NCBI GenBank assembly: GCA_017651185.1
Contig: JAGCDJ010000025.1
Location: forward strand, 62,001 to 126,000
Reading direction: 5' to 3'
DNA: 64,000 bases
Source: Bacteroidales bacterium
GTDB lineage: Bacteria; Bacteroidota; Bacteroidia; Bacteroidales; ML635J-15
The notes below the pieces were generated by a model, which made no database searches, was not told the origin of the DNA, and saw only the letters and a list, made by a program, of their open reading frames with translations. How positions within the stretch are numbered: the first letter of the stretch is position 1; each line of letters starts with the position of its first letter. The translations under genes and the position numbers were made by a program. Below are positions 30,020 to 36,828 of this stretch, in pieces.

Positions 30020-30913
30020 CTACTTGTATAACTTGTACATTCCCGTTATCTGACGCTTTATCTCCTTACGGAACTTGTCGGGCGCAAGCACCTCAACCAT
30101 ATCCTCCATCGAAAGCAGTTCCATCATAAAATCGAACGATGGCACCATATAGTACGAGAAAATAGAGTAATCGTCATTTGTTTCGGTTTCTTTTTGCGAT
30201 GAATGCAATGGCAATGTCCGCACGTGACCGCGTTGCTCAGCAATTACTTTTATCTTTATTAACTGCGGTTTTTCTCCTCCTCCAACTATTCCGAACAAAG
30301 GCTCAAAATATTCGTTTGCACTGAAATTTGCTGGCATCTTAAAGTGCTTTGCAGTCGTAATGACTGACATTATGCGGTCGAAGGCGTATATTTTCAACTT
30401 GCGGTCGTACGAATTCTTGCCGAGCACATACCACCTCTGGCGGAAGCATTTTATGCAATATGGATTTAGCTTGAATGTAAACGGTTCATCATCAAGAAAT
30501 TTCTGGTAGGTAACCTCCAGTTCCGAACTTGACCGCATGGCATCAACCACCGTTTTTACATACTGCTGACCACCCGGCACCTCATCGAACAGGATTCGAT
30601 GGCGCATGTCGGAACATTCGAGCAATAAGTTGTTTACCGACAGCGAACTGAGCAACCAATTGCGGAAACCATCGAAGTTAAGTTCATCGTCGGAAATGTA
30701 GTATCCGCGGCTTTTGTCATACTTTATCTCAATGCCAAAAATTTCAGATATCGCTTCCTTGTGATTGAAAAATGTGCGCTGCGCCAGTTTTGCACCATCT
30801 TCGTTCACTGCGCTTCTGTTCCATTCGCGCTGCAAATCGCCAAACTGAATATATTTGTAACGCTGTATTGTATCTATCAGCCACACATACCTATTGAAAA
30901 AATTTTTTGCCAT
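30020..30913 (-). CDS. WYL-domain transcriptional regulator
   Basis: The 297-aa protein has an N-terminal helix-turn-helix region (RYKYIQFGDLQREWNR, then AQRTFFNHKEAISEIFG), a WYL domain at about 130-190 with RQRWYVLGKNSYDRKLKIY, and a C-terminal WCX-like segment with HVRTLPLHSSQKE. WYL proteins are ligand-sensing DNA-binding regulators, often controlling defence or DNA-damage genes. It is transcribed alone from a TATCTTTG promoter and points away from the accessory island that begins 340 bases upstream of it. A regulatory link to that island is possible but not shown. Confidence 0.85.
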   Translation of the reverse strand: MAKNFFNRYVWLIDTIQRYKYIQFGDLQREWNRSAVNEDGAKLAQRTFFNHKEAISEIFGIEIKYDKSRGYYISDDELNFDGFRNWLLSSLSVNNLLLECSDMRHRILFDEVPGGQQYVKTVVDAMRSSSELEVTYQKFLDDEPFTFKLNPYCIKCFRQRWYVLGKNSYDRKLKIYAFDRIMSVITTAKHFKMPANFSANEYFEPLFGIVGGGEKPQLIKIKVIAEQRGHVRTLPLHSSQKETETNDDYSIFSYYMVPSFDFMMELLSMEDMVEVLAPDKFRKEIKRQITGMYKLYK

Positions 30914-30938
30914 ATCGTTTCTTCTTTAAAATCTGTCG

Positions 30939-30946
30939 CAAAGATA
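30939..30946 (-). promoter_or_regulatory. -7 promoter box for the WYL regulator
   Basis: TATCTTTG on the minus strand (CAAAGATA on plus), 26 bases before the start codon. Confidence 0.6.
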
Positions 30947-31062
30947 AACCGCCACATTGCCAAAAACAAGCAATGGGGAAAAGAATTTTAATTGACAATG
31001 GACAATTTTTGTACAGACCGAAGGCAGAACAAAACAAACGAAGGATTTTTGTTTTGCTGAGG

Positions 31063-31092
31063 TGTAGGCTCACAATGCATTGTGAGCCTACA
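31063..31092. repeat. Perfect 30-bp palindrome
   Basis: Arm TGTAGGCTCACAATG (31063-31077) is followed at once by its exact reverse complement (31078-31092). It lies between the divergent WYL and AAA ATPase genes, in a region with no other gene. There is no T tract, so it does not look like a terminator on either strand. Confidence 0.9.
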
Positions 31093-31147
31093 GATTATTG
31101 AATCGCCAAACAATTTCAAATAGCCACAACAGATATTTAAACAAAAA

Positions 31148-31199
31148 GTGCGCATCAAAGTGTGCAGATTTTTCAAAAAAGTGCGCAGTGGAGTGCGCA
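31148..31199. promoter_or_regulatory. Four direct repeats GTGYGCA upstream of the AAA ATPase promoter
   Basis: GTGCGCA at 31148, GTGTGCA at 31160, GTGCGCA at 31181 and GTGCGCA at 31193: two pairs with 12-base spacing, the pairs offset by 33 bases. They end 17 bases before the -7 box, so they cover the -33 region. This suggests an operator, possibly for autoregulation. Confidence 0.55.
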
Positions 31200-31216
31200 G
31201 ATTAAAATAAAAGTAT

Positions 31217-31224
31217 TATCTTTG
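31217..31224 (+). promoter_or_regulatory. -7 promoter box for the AAA/DUF4143 gene
   Basis: TATCTTTG, 27 bases before the ATG at 31252. It supports that ATG over in-frame starts further upstream. Confidence 0.65.
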
Positions 31225-31251
31225 CGGCATAATCATGTGAATACTACTGCT

Positions 31252-32430
31252 ATGGAAACATTGTTTACAACGTCGAAAATGATGATAGAAAAGACAAGTA
31301 CAAGATTTGTCAGATACTTACACGATAAAATCCAGTGGAATGCCCGACTTGTCGCATTGCTAGGATCTCGTGGAGTTGGAAAAACCACACTCGTCCTGCA
31401 ACACATAAAACTATATGATAATCAAGACGAATCTCTGTATGTACTTGCCGATGATTTCTATTTTACACAGCATAGACTTTACGACCTCGCACTTGATTTT
31501 TACAAGCACGGAGGAAAACGATTGTACATTGATGAAATCCATAAGTACAAGGGCTGGTCGGTTGAGATAAAAAACATATACGACATGATACCTGATCTGC
31601 ATGTAGTATATACCGGTTCATCAATTTTGGAACTTGAAAAAGGCGGAGCCGATTTGAGTCGCCGCAAACTCGAATATAAACTTCATGGACTTTCTTTCCG
31701 CGAATATGTAAATATTTCACAAGGCTGGCAACTTCCATCATATACACTTGAAGAAATTCTGCAAGGGAAAGTAAAATTTCCTATGGAAAAGGAACGTCCT
31801 CTAAAATTATTCCAGCATTACTTGAAAGAGGGATATTATCCTTTTTTTATGGAAGATAATTATGCTTTGAGACTTAATGGCGTTATAAAACAGATTGTTG
31901 AATTTGACATTCCGCAGTTTGCCGATATGGAAGTTGCTTCAGTACAAAAACTGAAGAAATTGTTGTATGTGCTTGCCCAATCTGTACCGTTCAAACCAAA
32001 TTATGCAAAACTTGAACGAGACCTTGAAATTAGGCGCAATACAGTGCCACAGTATATGAATTATTTGGAAAAAGCAGGCATTATTAACGTTCTGAGAACA
32101 AAGGCAGATGGAATAAAAGTGCTTGAAAAGATTGAAAAAATATATTTGAGCAGTCCTAATGCAGCATACGTACTATCTGAAACTACACCAAACATAGGCA
32201 ATATACGCGAAAGCATATTCCTGGCATGGATGCAGGTGGCACATTTCATAACAGCATCAAAAGTTTCCGATTTCGATGTAGACAACTATACTTTCGAGGT
32301 GGGCGGCAAGCAAAAGGGTGACCAGCAGATAGAATCCATAACAAAGGGCAAGGGTTTTATTGTCAAGGATGATACTGAATATGTATATATGAACCATATT
32401 CCTCTTTGGATGTTTGGATTCCTATATTAA
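31252..32430 (+). CDS. AAA family ATPase with C-terminal DUF4143 domain
   Basis: The 392-aa protein has an N-terminal AAA_14-type ATPase: Walker A GSRGVGKTT near residue 40, Walker B-like KRLYIDEIHKYKGW near 95-110, and sensor-like VYTGSSILELEKGGADLSRR. DUF4143 follows, with a winged-helix-like segment (RRNTVPQYMNYLEKAGIIN) and a nuclease-like C-terminal region. The family is abundant and often patchily distributed in Bacteroidota and archaea; its role is not established, though selfish or DNA-related functions have been proposed. The start is chosen at 31252 because the promoter lies upstream of it. It is transcribed alone; direct repeats before its promoter suggest tight control. Confidence 0.85.
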   Translation: METLFTTSKMMIEKTSTRFVRYLHDKIQWNARLVALLGSRGVGKTTLVLQHIKLYDNQDESLYVLADDFYFTQHRLYDLALDFYKHGGKRLYIDEIHKYKGWSVEIKNIYDMIPDLHVVYTGSSILELEKGGADLSRRKLEYKLHGLSFREYVNISQGWQLPSYTLEEILQGKVKFPMEKERPLKLFQHYLKEGYYPFFMEDNYALRLNGVIKQIVEFDIPQFADMEVASVQKLKKLLYVLAQSVPFKPNYAKLERDLEIRRNTVPQYMNYLEKAGIINVLRTKADGIKVLEKIEKIYLSSPNAAYVLSETTPNIGNIRESIFLAWMQVAHFITASKVSDFDVDNYTFEVGGKQKGDQQIESITKGKGFIVKDDTEYVYMNHIPLWMFGFLY

Positions 32431-32485
32431 AGTTTTGATTCACAACATACTATCATAAAATAGAACAATGCGTTAAATTGTTCCA

Positions 32486-32755
32486 TTGGTTGTCATTTTT
32501 TACAATCATAAAATTTTTTCCTCACTGCCATACTTTGGCAAACTCGCACCCGATGTCATCCCGATTTATGGATGGATTGATGATGGACTTATACTGGCAA
32601 TAAGCATCATTAACCTTGTACAGTCGTACCTGAAAGAGAGACACGAAGCGCTTGCAAATAAATTTAGGCGCACAAAGTTGGTCATGGTGCAGATTGGCTT
32701 CTTTGCCATTGTTGCAATTGCTATTATAGTATTGTGTACAAAGATATTCGCATAA
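32486..32755 (+). pseudogene. Degenerate DUF1232 (YkvA-like) copy
   Basis: The frame reads PDVIPIYGWIDDGL and LVQSYLKERHEAL, then a membrane helix, which parallels PDVIPVAGWVDDIL and LIQSYLKESNEHL of the intact DUF1232 gene at 34146. The first helix and the SPVDIL part of the core motif are lost or scrambled, and the frame has only a TTG as possible start. It is best read as a decayed paralogue, although a short functional membrane protein cannot be excluded. It sits between the AAA ATPase gene and the DUF3791-DUF3990 cassette. Confidence 0.6.
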
Positions 32756-32793
32756 ATCAACAGTAGCCATATACAAATATTTCAATAAAGATG

Positions 32794-32801
32794 TATCTTT
32801 G
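32794..32801 (+). promoter_or_regulatory. -7 promoter box for the DUF3791-DUF3990 operon
   Basis: TATCTTTG, 14 bases before the ATG at 32816. This is the only promoter-like box seen before the three-gene cassette. Confidence 0.65.
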
Positions 32802-32815
32802 CAAAAAATTCATTA

Positions 32816-33031
32816 ATGAACAAGTATCAAATTCCATATACTAATGCCTGTATACGAGCTTTCGGCAAACGTTTCAATTTGCCAGCAAAAGAGGCATTTT
32901 TGTATTTGCATCGCTACAAAGGAATCGCATTCCTCATCGATTTCTACGACATTGAACATTTGCAATCTATCGAAGATGCCGTTGATGACCTAATAGTATG
33001 TTGCAATAATAATGGAGGTTACCTCGTATGA
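32816..33031 (+). CDS. DUF3791 family small protein
   Basis: 71 aa, with the pattern FNLPAKEAFLYLHRYKGI, FLIDFYDIEHLQSIEDAVDDL characteristic of DUF3791. This is a small helical family usually found beside DUF3990 in Bacteroidota and Firmicutes. It overlaps the next start by four bases (ATGA), so it is translationally coupled to the DUF3990 gene. Inference: it may be the antitoxin or a chaperone of the downstream putative ADP-ribosyltransferase-fold protein. No DNA-binding motif is obvious. Confidence 0.8.
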   Translation: MNKYQIPYTNACIRAFGKRFNLPAKEAFLYLHRYKGIAFLIDFYDIEHLQSIEDAVDDLIVCCNNNGGYLV

Positions 33032-33498
33032 TACTATACCATGGAACAAATATTGATTTTGATACAATAGACATTTCAAAATCTTCTCCATACAAGGATT
33101 TTGGACGCGGATTCTACTTGACTGACATAGAAAGTCAAGCAGAAGAAATGGCGAAGAAAAAATCTTTGCTGTTTCACGGAGCACCAATAGTTCAAAAATA
33201 CGAATTCGATGAAAGCAACCTTTTATCGTTGGATTTGAAAGTTCGTATATTCAAGTCAGTTTCAATAGAATGGGCTGAGTTTATTTTCAAGAACCGTAAC
33301 AGGAATATCATATTTCATCACGACTACGATATAGTTTATGGACCGATAGCAAATGACGGTGTTGCATATATGCTCGGTCGCTACGAGGAAGGAACAATTA
33401 CTCTTGAGGAACTTTCCAAGGAATTAGATTACAAAAAGTTGAACAACCAATATTTCTTTGGAACAGAACGGGCTGTTAAATTATTGAAACGAATATGA
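33028..33498 (+). CDS. DUF3990 family protein, putative ADP-ribosyltransferase-fold toxin
   Basis: The 156-aa protein shows the DUF3990 signature in full: LYHGTN at 3-8, DFGRGFYLT at 24-32, YGPIANDGV at 104-112, and NNQYFFGTERA at 139-149. These blocks resemble the H-Y-E(Q) motifs of the ART superfamily: His5, Tyr30 and Gln141 or Glu147 would be the active-site candidates. That fold assignment is an inference from motif order. It is the middle gene of a tightly coupled trio, overlapping both neighbours by 4 bases, which is typical of toxin-antitoxin operons. The target is unknown. Confidence 0.8.
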   Translation: MILYHGTNIDFDTIDISKSSPYKDFGRGFYLTDIESQAEEMAKKKSLLFHGAPIVQKYEFDESNLLSLDLKVRIFKSVSIEWAEFIFKNRNRNIIFHHDYDIVYGPIANDGVAYMLGRYEEGTITLEELSKELDYKKLNNQYFFGTERAVKLLKRI

Positions 33499-33722
33499 CA
33501 GACAAGCAAATACAAGAATTTTTAACGAATAGGATTGTAGACAAACTCGTTGCCTTTATTATGGAGGACGAAGGTTTGGATATGGACAAGGCTCTAGAAA
33601 AGGTCTATTGTTCACATGTGTACGAACTTCTTCAGATTAAAGAAGGTGACTTATATTCGCAAAGTCCATCGTATGTATATGAACTTCTGAAAAAAGAAAT
33701 TGGTATAAGCACAAATAACTGA
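33495..33722 (+). CDS. Small helical protein, third gene of the DUF3990 cassette
   Basis: 75 aa, starting within the last codons of DUF3990 (4-base overlap, ATGA). It reads IVDKLVAFIMEDEGLDMDKALEKVY, then HVYELLQIKEGDLYSQSPSYVYELLKKEIG. It resembles a family often found next to DUF3990 and may be a distant DUF3791 relative, but I cannot name it firmly. There is no signal peptide or membrane helix. As the last gene it may be the antitoxin. A strong inverted repeat starts 16 bases after its stop. Confidence 0.65.
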   Translation: MTDKQIQEFLTNRIVDKLVAFIMEDEGLDMDKALEKVYCSHVYELLQIKEGDLYSQSPSYVYELLKKEIGISTNN

Positions 33723-33737
33723 TTATTATGTTTGTCA

Positions 33738-33773
33738 TTCACCGAAAAATAAACTCGACTATTTTTCGGTGAA
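33738..33773. repeat. Long perfect hairpin after the DUF3990 cassette, with a degenerate second copy
   Basis: TTCACCGAAAAATA (33738-33751) pairs perfectly with TATTTTTCGGTGAA (33760-33773) around an 8-base loop. A second, imperfect copy of the left arm (GTTCACCGAAAAA) follows at about 33790 with a diverged right arm near 33815. No U tract follows directly, so simple terminator function is uncertain. Confidence 0.8.
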
Positions 33774-33897
33774 AGCACATTTTTTCTCGTTCACCGAAAA
33801 ACAAACGATACTAATTTTCGTGGAACGCATATTTTATGTTGCTGTTACTTGGCGAAAAAAAATTTAGACACTGCCAATTTTTGGCATTCTAACCCAT

Positions 33898-33905
33898 TAT
33901 CTTTG
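33898..33905 (+). promoter_or_regulatory. -7 promoter box for the zinc-ribbon/DUF1232 pair
   Basis: TATCTTTG, 20 bases before the ATG at 33926. A small TGCCAA...TTGGCA inverted repeat (33872-33886) lies just upstream. Confidence 0.6.
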
Positions 33906-33925
33906 CCTCATAAAATTTAGAAATT

Positions 33926-34141
33926 ATGTATAGAGGAACAACAAGATTCAAATGCACAGAGTGCGCTGAGATATTCAAGGCTCCCGACATTGAATATATG
34001 GCTACTATGATGTCTGTGCCACAACCGTGCCCGCATTGCGGAAGCATAGGGACGATACCACACTCGATTTTGCCGTTTAGCAATATGTTTAACAAGTCTA
34101 TTTACGAAAGTATTTGGAAGTCAATGGAAGAAAGGAGATAA
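33926..34141 (+). CDS. Small zinc-ribbon protein
   Basis: 71 aa with two CxxC pairs, FKCTECAE near residues 9-15 and PCPHCGS near 33-39, spaced as in a treble-clef or zinc-ribbon fold. The rest is short and without a membrane helix. It is followed 4 bases later by a DUF1232 gene, so the two are probably co-transcribed. A role in nucleic-acid or protein binding is only a class-level guess. Confidence 0.75.
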   Translation: MYRGTTRFKCTECAEIFKAPDIEYMATMMSVPQPCPHCGSIGTIPHSILPFSNMFNKSIYESIWKSMEERR

Positions 34142-34145
34142 AGCT

Positions 34146-34454
34146 ATGTCAGAATATTTAGAAGAAAAGAAAGAATCGCACGTGGGTGCGTGGATTTGGG
34201 CAGTAATCGGAATAATATATGCGCTATCGCCAGTCGATATTCTGCCAGATGTCATTCCAGTAGCAGGATGGGTTGACGATATACTTATTACAGTAACAGG
34301 TGGTTTAAATCTTATCCAGTCGTACCTGAAAGAATCCAACGAACACCTTGCAAAGATTGTCAAGGGCATAAAGTGGGTCATAATAGTTTTGGGAATTTTA
34401 ATTGTTGCAATAATTGCGCTTGTCGTGGTTGGTATCGCACATTTATTTTCGTAA
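34146..34454 (+). CDS. DUF1232 (YkvA-like) membrane protein
   Basis: The 102-aa protein has a hydrophobic helix (VGAWIWAVIGIIYAL), the DUF1232 core SPVDILPDVIPVAGWVDDIL, and a second C-terminal membrane helix (VIIVLGILIVAIIALVVVGI). DUF1232 proteins are small, widespread membrane proteins of unknown function. It is the downstream partner of the zinc-ribbon gene and the intact relative of the decayed copy at 32486. The next gene is preceded by the 10-bp phased repeat. Confidence 0.88.
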   Translation: MSEYLEEKKESHVGAWIWAVIGIIYALSPVDILPDVIPVAGWVDDILITVTGGLNLIQSYLKESNEHLAKIVKGIKWVIIVLGILIVAIIALVVVGIAHLFS

Positions 34455-34469
34455 ATTTGTGGCTATGAA

Positions 34470-34583
34470 AACAACTTCAAACAACTCTAAACAATTTGAA
34501 ACAACCTTAAACAATTTCAAACCACTCAAAACAACATCAAACTACATCAAACCTCCCAAAACAAATTCAAACATCATTAAACC
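34470..34583 (+). repeat. Degenerate 10-bp tandem repeat (AACAAnnnnA), 11 units
   Basis: Units start at 34470, 34480, 34490 and so on to 34570, nearly all beginning AAC, with a partial unit at 34580. The strand has almost no G. A short frame (ATG at 34465, stop at 34585-34587, 40 codons) crosses it and encodes a 10-residue repeat (TTSNNxKP-like), which follows automatically from the 30-base superperiod. I do not call it a gene. The 10-base phase matches the DNA helical turn. Confidence 0.85.
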
Positions 34584-34593
34584 ATAATTAGAT

Positions 34594-35073
34594 ATGCTAT
34601 CAACCTTAGAAAAAATGACACTAAAGCTTCGCACCGGCTGGTCGTCGGCAATAGTTGACTACATCCGCGACATGGACGAAGCCAATGTTTATATTAAGGC
34701 GGGACTTAAGGAAGGGCGTGTAAACGGAAAAGCGGCATTGCTGAATCCAACCATAGTCGGCGAGTCCTACAACTGTCGCAACTGGTACGGACGCAAACAT
34801 CCTGAATACTGGGACTGGTGCAATGCCGACCTTATGGGTGAAGGTTATCCTCCTCACGATGAAAACGGTGACCCCTACGAACTGCACCACATTGGTCAGC
34901 AACCCGATTCGCCCCTAGCCGAACTCACTGCCGCCCAACACCACGACGATGGCAACTTCCAGATTCTGCACCAGTTTGACGAGTACTCAACCATCGAGCG
35001 CGACGAGTTCACCCACGAGCGCGAACAGCACTGGATGGCAAGATTTCAGGATTTCAAGGACTGCTATTCGTAA
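34594..35073 (+). CDS. Orphan LHH / HNH-EndoVII-like nuclease domain protein
   Basis: At 159 aa it is little more than the nuclease module: a leading segment with IKAGLKEGRVNGKAAL, then RKHPEYWDWCN, and the signature GDPYELHHIGQQPDSPLAEL at about residues 92-111, ending HEREQHWMARF. The LHH triad with the downstream SPLAEL matches a predicted HNH/ENDO VII nuclease family usually found as the C-terminal warhead of polymorphic toxins. Here it stands alone, with no signal peptide, delivery domain or visible immunity gene; the next gene is convergent prfB, 3 bases away. It may be a toxin cassette remnant or a domesticated intracellular nuclease. Confidence 0.8.
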   Translation: MLSTLEKMTLKLRTGWSSAIVDYIRDMDEANVYIKAGLKEGRVNGKAALLNPTIVGESYNCRNWYGRKHPEYWDWCNADLMGEGYPPHDENGDPYELHHIGQQPDSPLAELTAAQHHDDGNFQILHQFDEYSTIERDEFTHEREQHWMARFQDFKDCYS

Positions 35074-35076
35074 TCT

Positions 35077-36166
35077 TTATTTCCCACCAAATTCCATTAA
35101 GTAAGTCTTGATGAATTCGTTAATTCCACCATCAAGAACCGCCTGAACATTACCAGTTTCGTAGCCAGTACGCAAATCCTTGACAAGTTTGTACGGCTGC
35201 ATGACGTAGTTGCGAATCTGCGAACCCCACTCGATTCTACGCTTCTGACCTTCGATGCGGTCGCGTTCCTCCTGCTGCTTGCGCAGTTCGAGCTCGTAAA
35301 GTTGTGACTTAAGCAGTCGCAAAGCGTTTTCGCGGTTTTTCAATTGGGAACGGGTTTCCATGTTTTCGATAACAATGCCTGTAGGAATGTGCTTCAGTCG
35401 CACTGCCGTTTCCACCTTGTTGACATTCTGACCGCCAGCACCACTGCTTCGGAAAGTGTCCCACTCGATATCAGCAGGGTTTATCTCTATATTAATGGTA
35501 TCGTCAACAAGCGGGTATACGAACACCGATGCAAACGAAGTATGGCGCTTGTGCGCTGCATCGTATGGCGAAAGTCGAACAAGACGGTGCACACCGTTCT
35601 CACCCTTCAGGTATCCGTAGGCATATTCGCCCGACAAACTCATTGTCAACGACTTGATACCAACGCTATCGCCGTCCTGACGGTCGATAATCTGAACCTT
35701 GTAGCCGTTATCCTCGGCCCAACGGGTGTACATACGGTAGAGCATATCAGCCCAGTCGTTACTTTCGGTTCCGCCTGCGCCCGAATTTATGTTAAGCACG
35801 GCATCAAGCACATCTTCCTCGCTACCAAGCATGTTCTTCAGTTCGAGGTTCTCTATCACCGAAATGCACTTGTCGTACTCGGCATCCATTTCGGGTTCGG
35901 TAATGTCGCCCGCCTTGAAGAAGTCGTACATGACCTCCGTGTCCTCGTACTTCGACGACACAGCATCGTACTCGACTATCCATTTCTTTACATCGCTGAT
36001 TTTCTTGAGTGTGGCTTCTGCATTTTCGGGATTGTCCCAAAAGTCGCTCGCTTCGGTCTTTTTGTTTTCGGTTTCTACAAATTCACGCTTGGCATCTATG
36101 TCAAAGATACCTCCTCAAAGCCTCTACGCGCTTGCCGGCTTCTTTAATCTTCTCGAGTGTTACCAT
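35077..36166 (-). CDS. prfB: Peptide chain release factor 2, with programmed +1 frameshift
   Basis: RF2 releases peptides at UGA and UAA. Translation starts at the ATG 36164-36166 ([21 protein letters not shown]). After 21 codons it meets in-frame TGA (36101-36103) in AGG-AGG-TAT-CTT-TGA-C. This has the canonical autoregulatory arrangement: an internal Shine-Dalgarno, the CTT slip codon and a UGA stop. Slipping +1 to GAC continues as [15 protein letters not shown] into the main 341-codon frame, giving 362 aa, the normal RF2 length. The catalytic GGQ loop is present in [15 protein letters not shown]. The stop-recognition tripeptide reads SPY (in [15 protein letters not shown]) where RF2 usually has SPF. 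A TATCTTTG promoter sits 18 bases upstream of the start. Confidence 0.95.
36100..36115 (-). promoter_or_regulatory. RF2 programmed frameshift signal
   Basis: Minus-strand AGGAGGTATCTTTGAC: Shine-Dalgarno-like AGGAGG three bases before the CTT-TGA slip site. High RF2 terminates at the UGA; low RF2 allows the +1 shift. Confidence 0.93.
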
Positions 36167-36183
36167 TAAATTAATTTTTGATG

Positions 36184-36191
36184 CAAAGATA
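36184..36191 (-). promoter_or_regulatory. -7 promoter box for prfB
   Basis: TATCTTTG on the minus strand, 17 bases before the prfB ATG. Confidence 0.6.
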
Positions 36192-36761
36192 CAACATTAT
36201 TTACGATTTTGGAGTTACGATTTACGATTTGTTAGACAACATTCAAGGAGATTTACGATTTAGGAAGAAGATAAAGGACGCAAAGCTCTGCTTTTAGATA
36301 GATTTATTGAAACATTATGACGATTGTATATTGCAGCCATTTTTTGCATTACGACATAAAAATCTTCCATTAATCTTATTTATTATGCCATACGGATAAT
36401 TTCAGAAAATAACTGCCTGGCTGAGGCAACGAAATTACCATTATAATTGTCATATAGGCGAAAGTGAGCAATCACTGAGTATATGTGAAACCCTATGGTA
36501 CGACATAGATTGTTTTTATGAAAGTCCTAGGCAGTTTATATTCAACTACACATTACCATAATTTTACAGTCTCGCCAGAGGTTGTAAAAGCATAAAAGCA
36601 TCGAGAACGATACTGTAGGGTTTTCACATATTTATAATTTTCAAAAAAGTCATAATTCCTTATTGCTTTAAGATTGTACATCAAATTGCATTTATAATCT
36701 TGATAATCATGCTTTACAGATAATTTGAAAAAATGCTATTTCAAATACAAAAAATATTTCG
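36192..36761. other. Gene-free stretch with TTTACGATTT repeats and interleaved inverted repeats
   Basis: No convincing frame. TTACGATTT occurs at 36201, 36215, 36222 and 36253; a related TTTACGATTTT is at about 29986 next to fumC. Further right, AACTGCC (36411) and GGCAGTT (36530) are inverted copies. So are ATATGTGAAACCCTA (36481) and TAGGGTTTTCACATAT (36616), differing by one base in a run. The arms interleave instead of nesting. Confidence 0.6.
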
Positions 36762-36769
36762 TAACTTTG
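36762..36769 (+). promoter_or_regulatory. -7 promoter box for the carboxyltransferase gene
   Basis: TAACTTTG matches TAnnTTTG, 59 bases before the ATG at 36829. Confidence 0.55.
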
Positions 36770-36828
36770 AACGGAAATTTTTTCATTTTTTAAGGTATTG
36801 ATTTATAGACAAAAACAATAAAATTATA

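Noticed and set aside
34470..34583. CRISPR array or leader
   Set aside because: Ten-base period without spacers.
34465..34587. 40-codon gene across the phased repeat
   Set aside because: The frame and its 10-residue repeat follow automatically from the stop-poor, A/C-rich DNA repeat; no ribosome-binding or promoter evidence.
36100..36106. In-frame TGA in prfB as a sign of a pseudogene
   Set aside because: It is the standard programmed +1 frameshift, with AGGAGG, CTT and TGAC in the canonical spacing.
35344..36147. 267-codon plus-strand frame opposite prfB
   Set aside because: Cysteine/valine-rich antisense of a highly conserved gene, with no start context.
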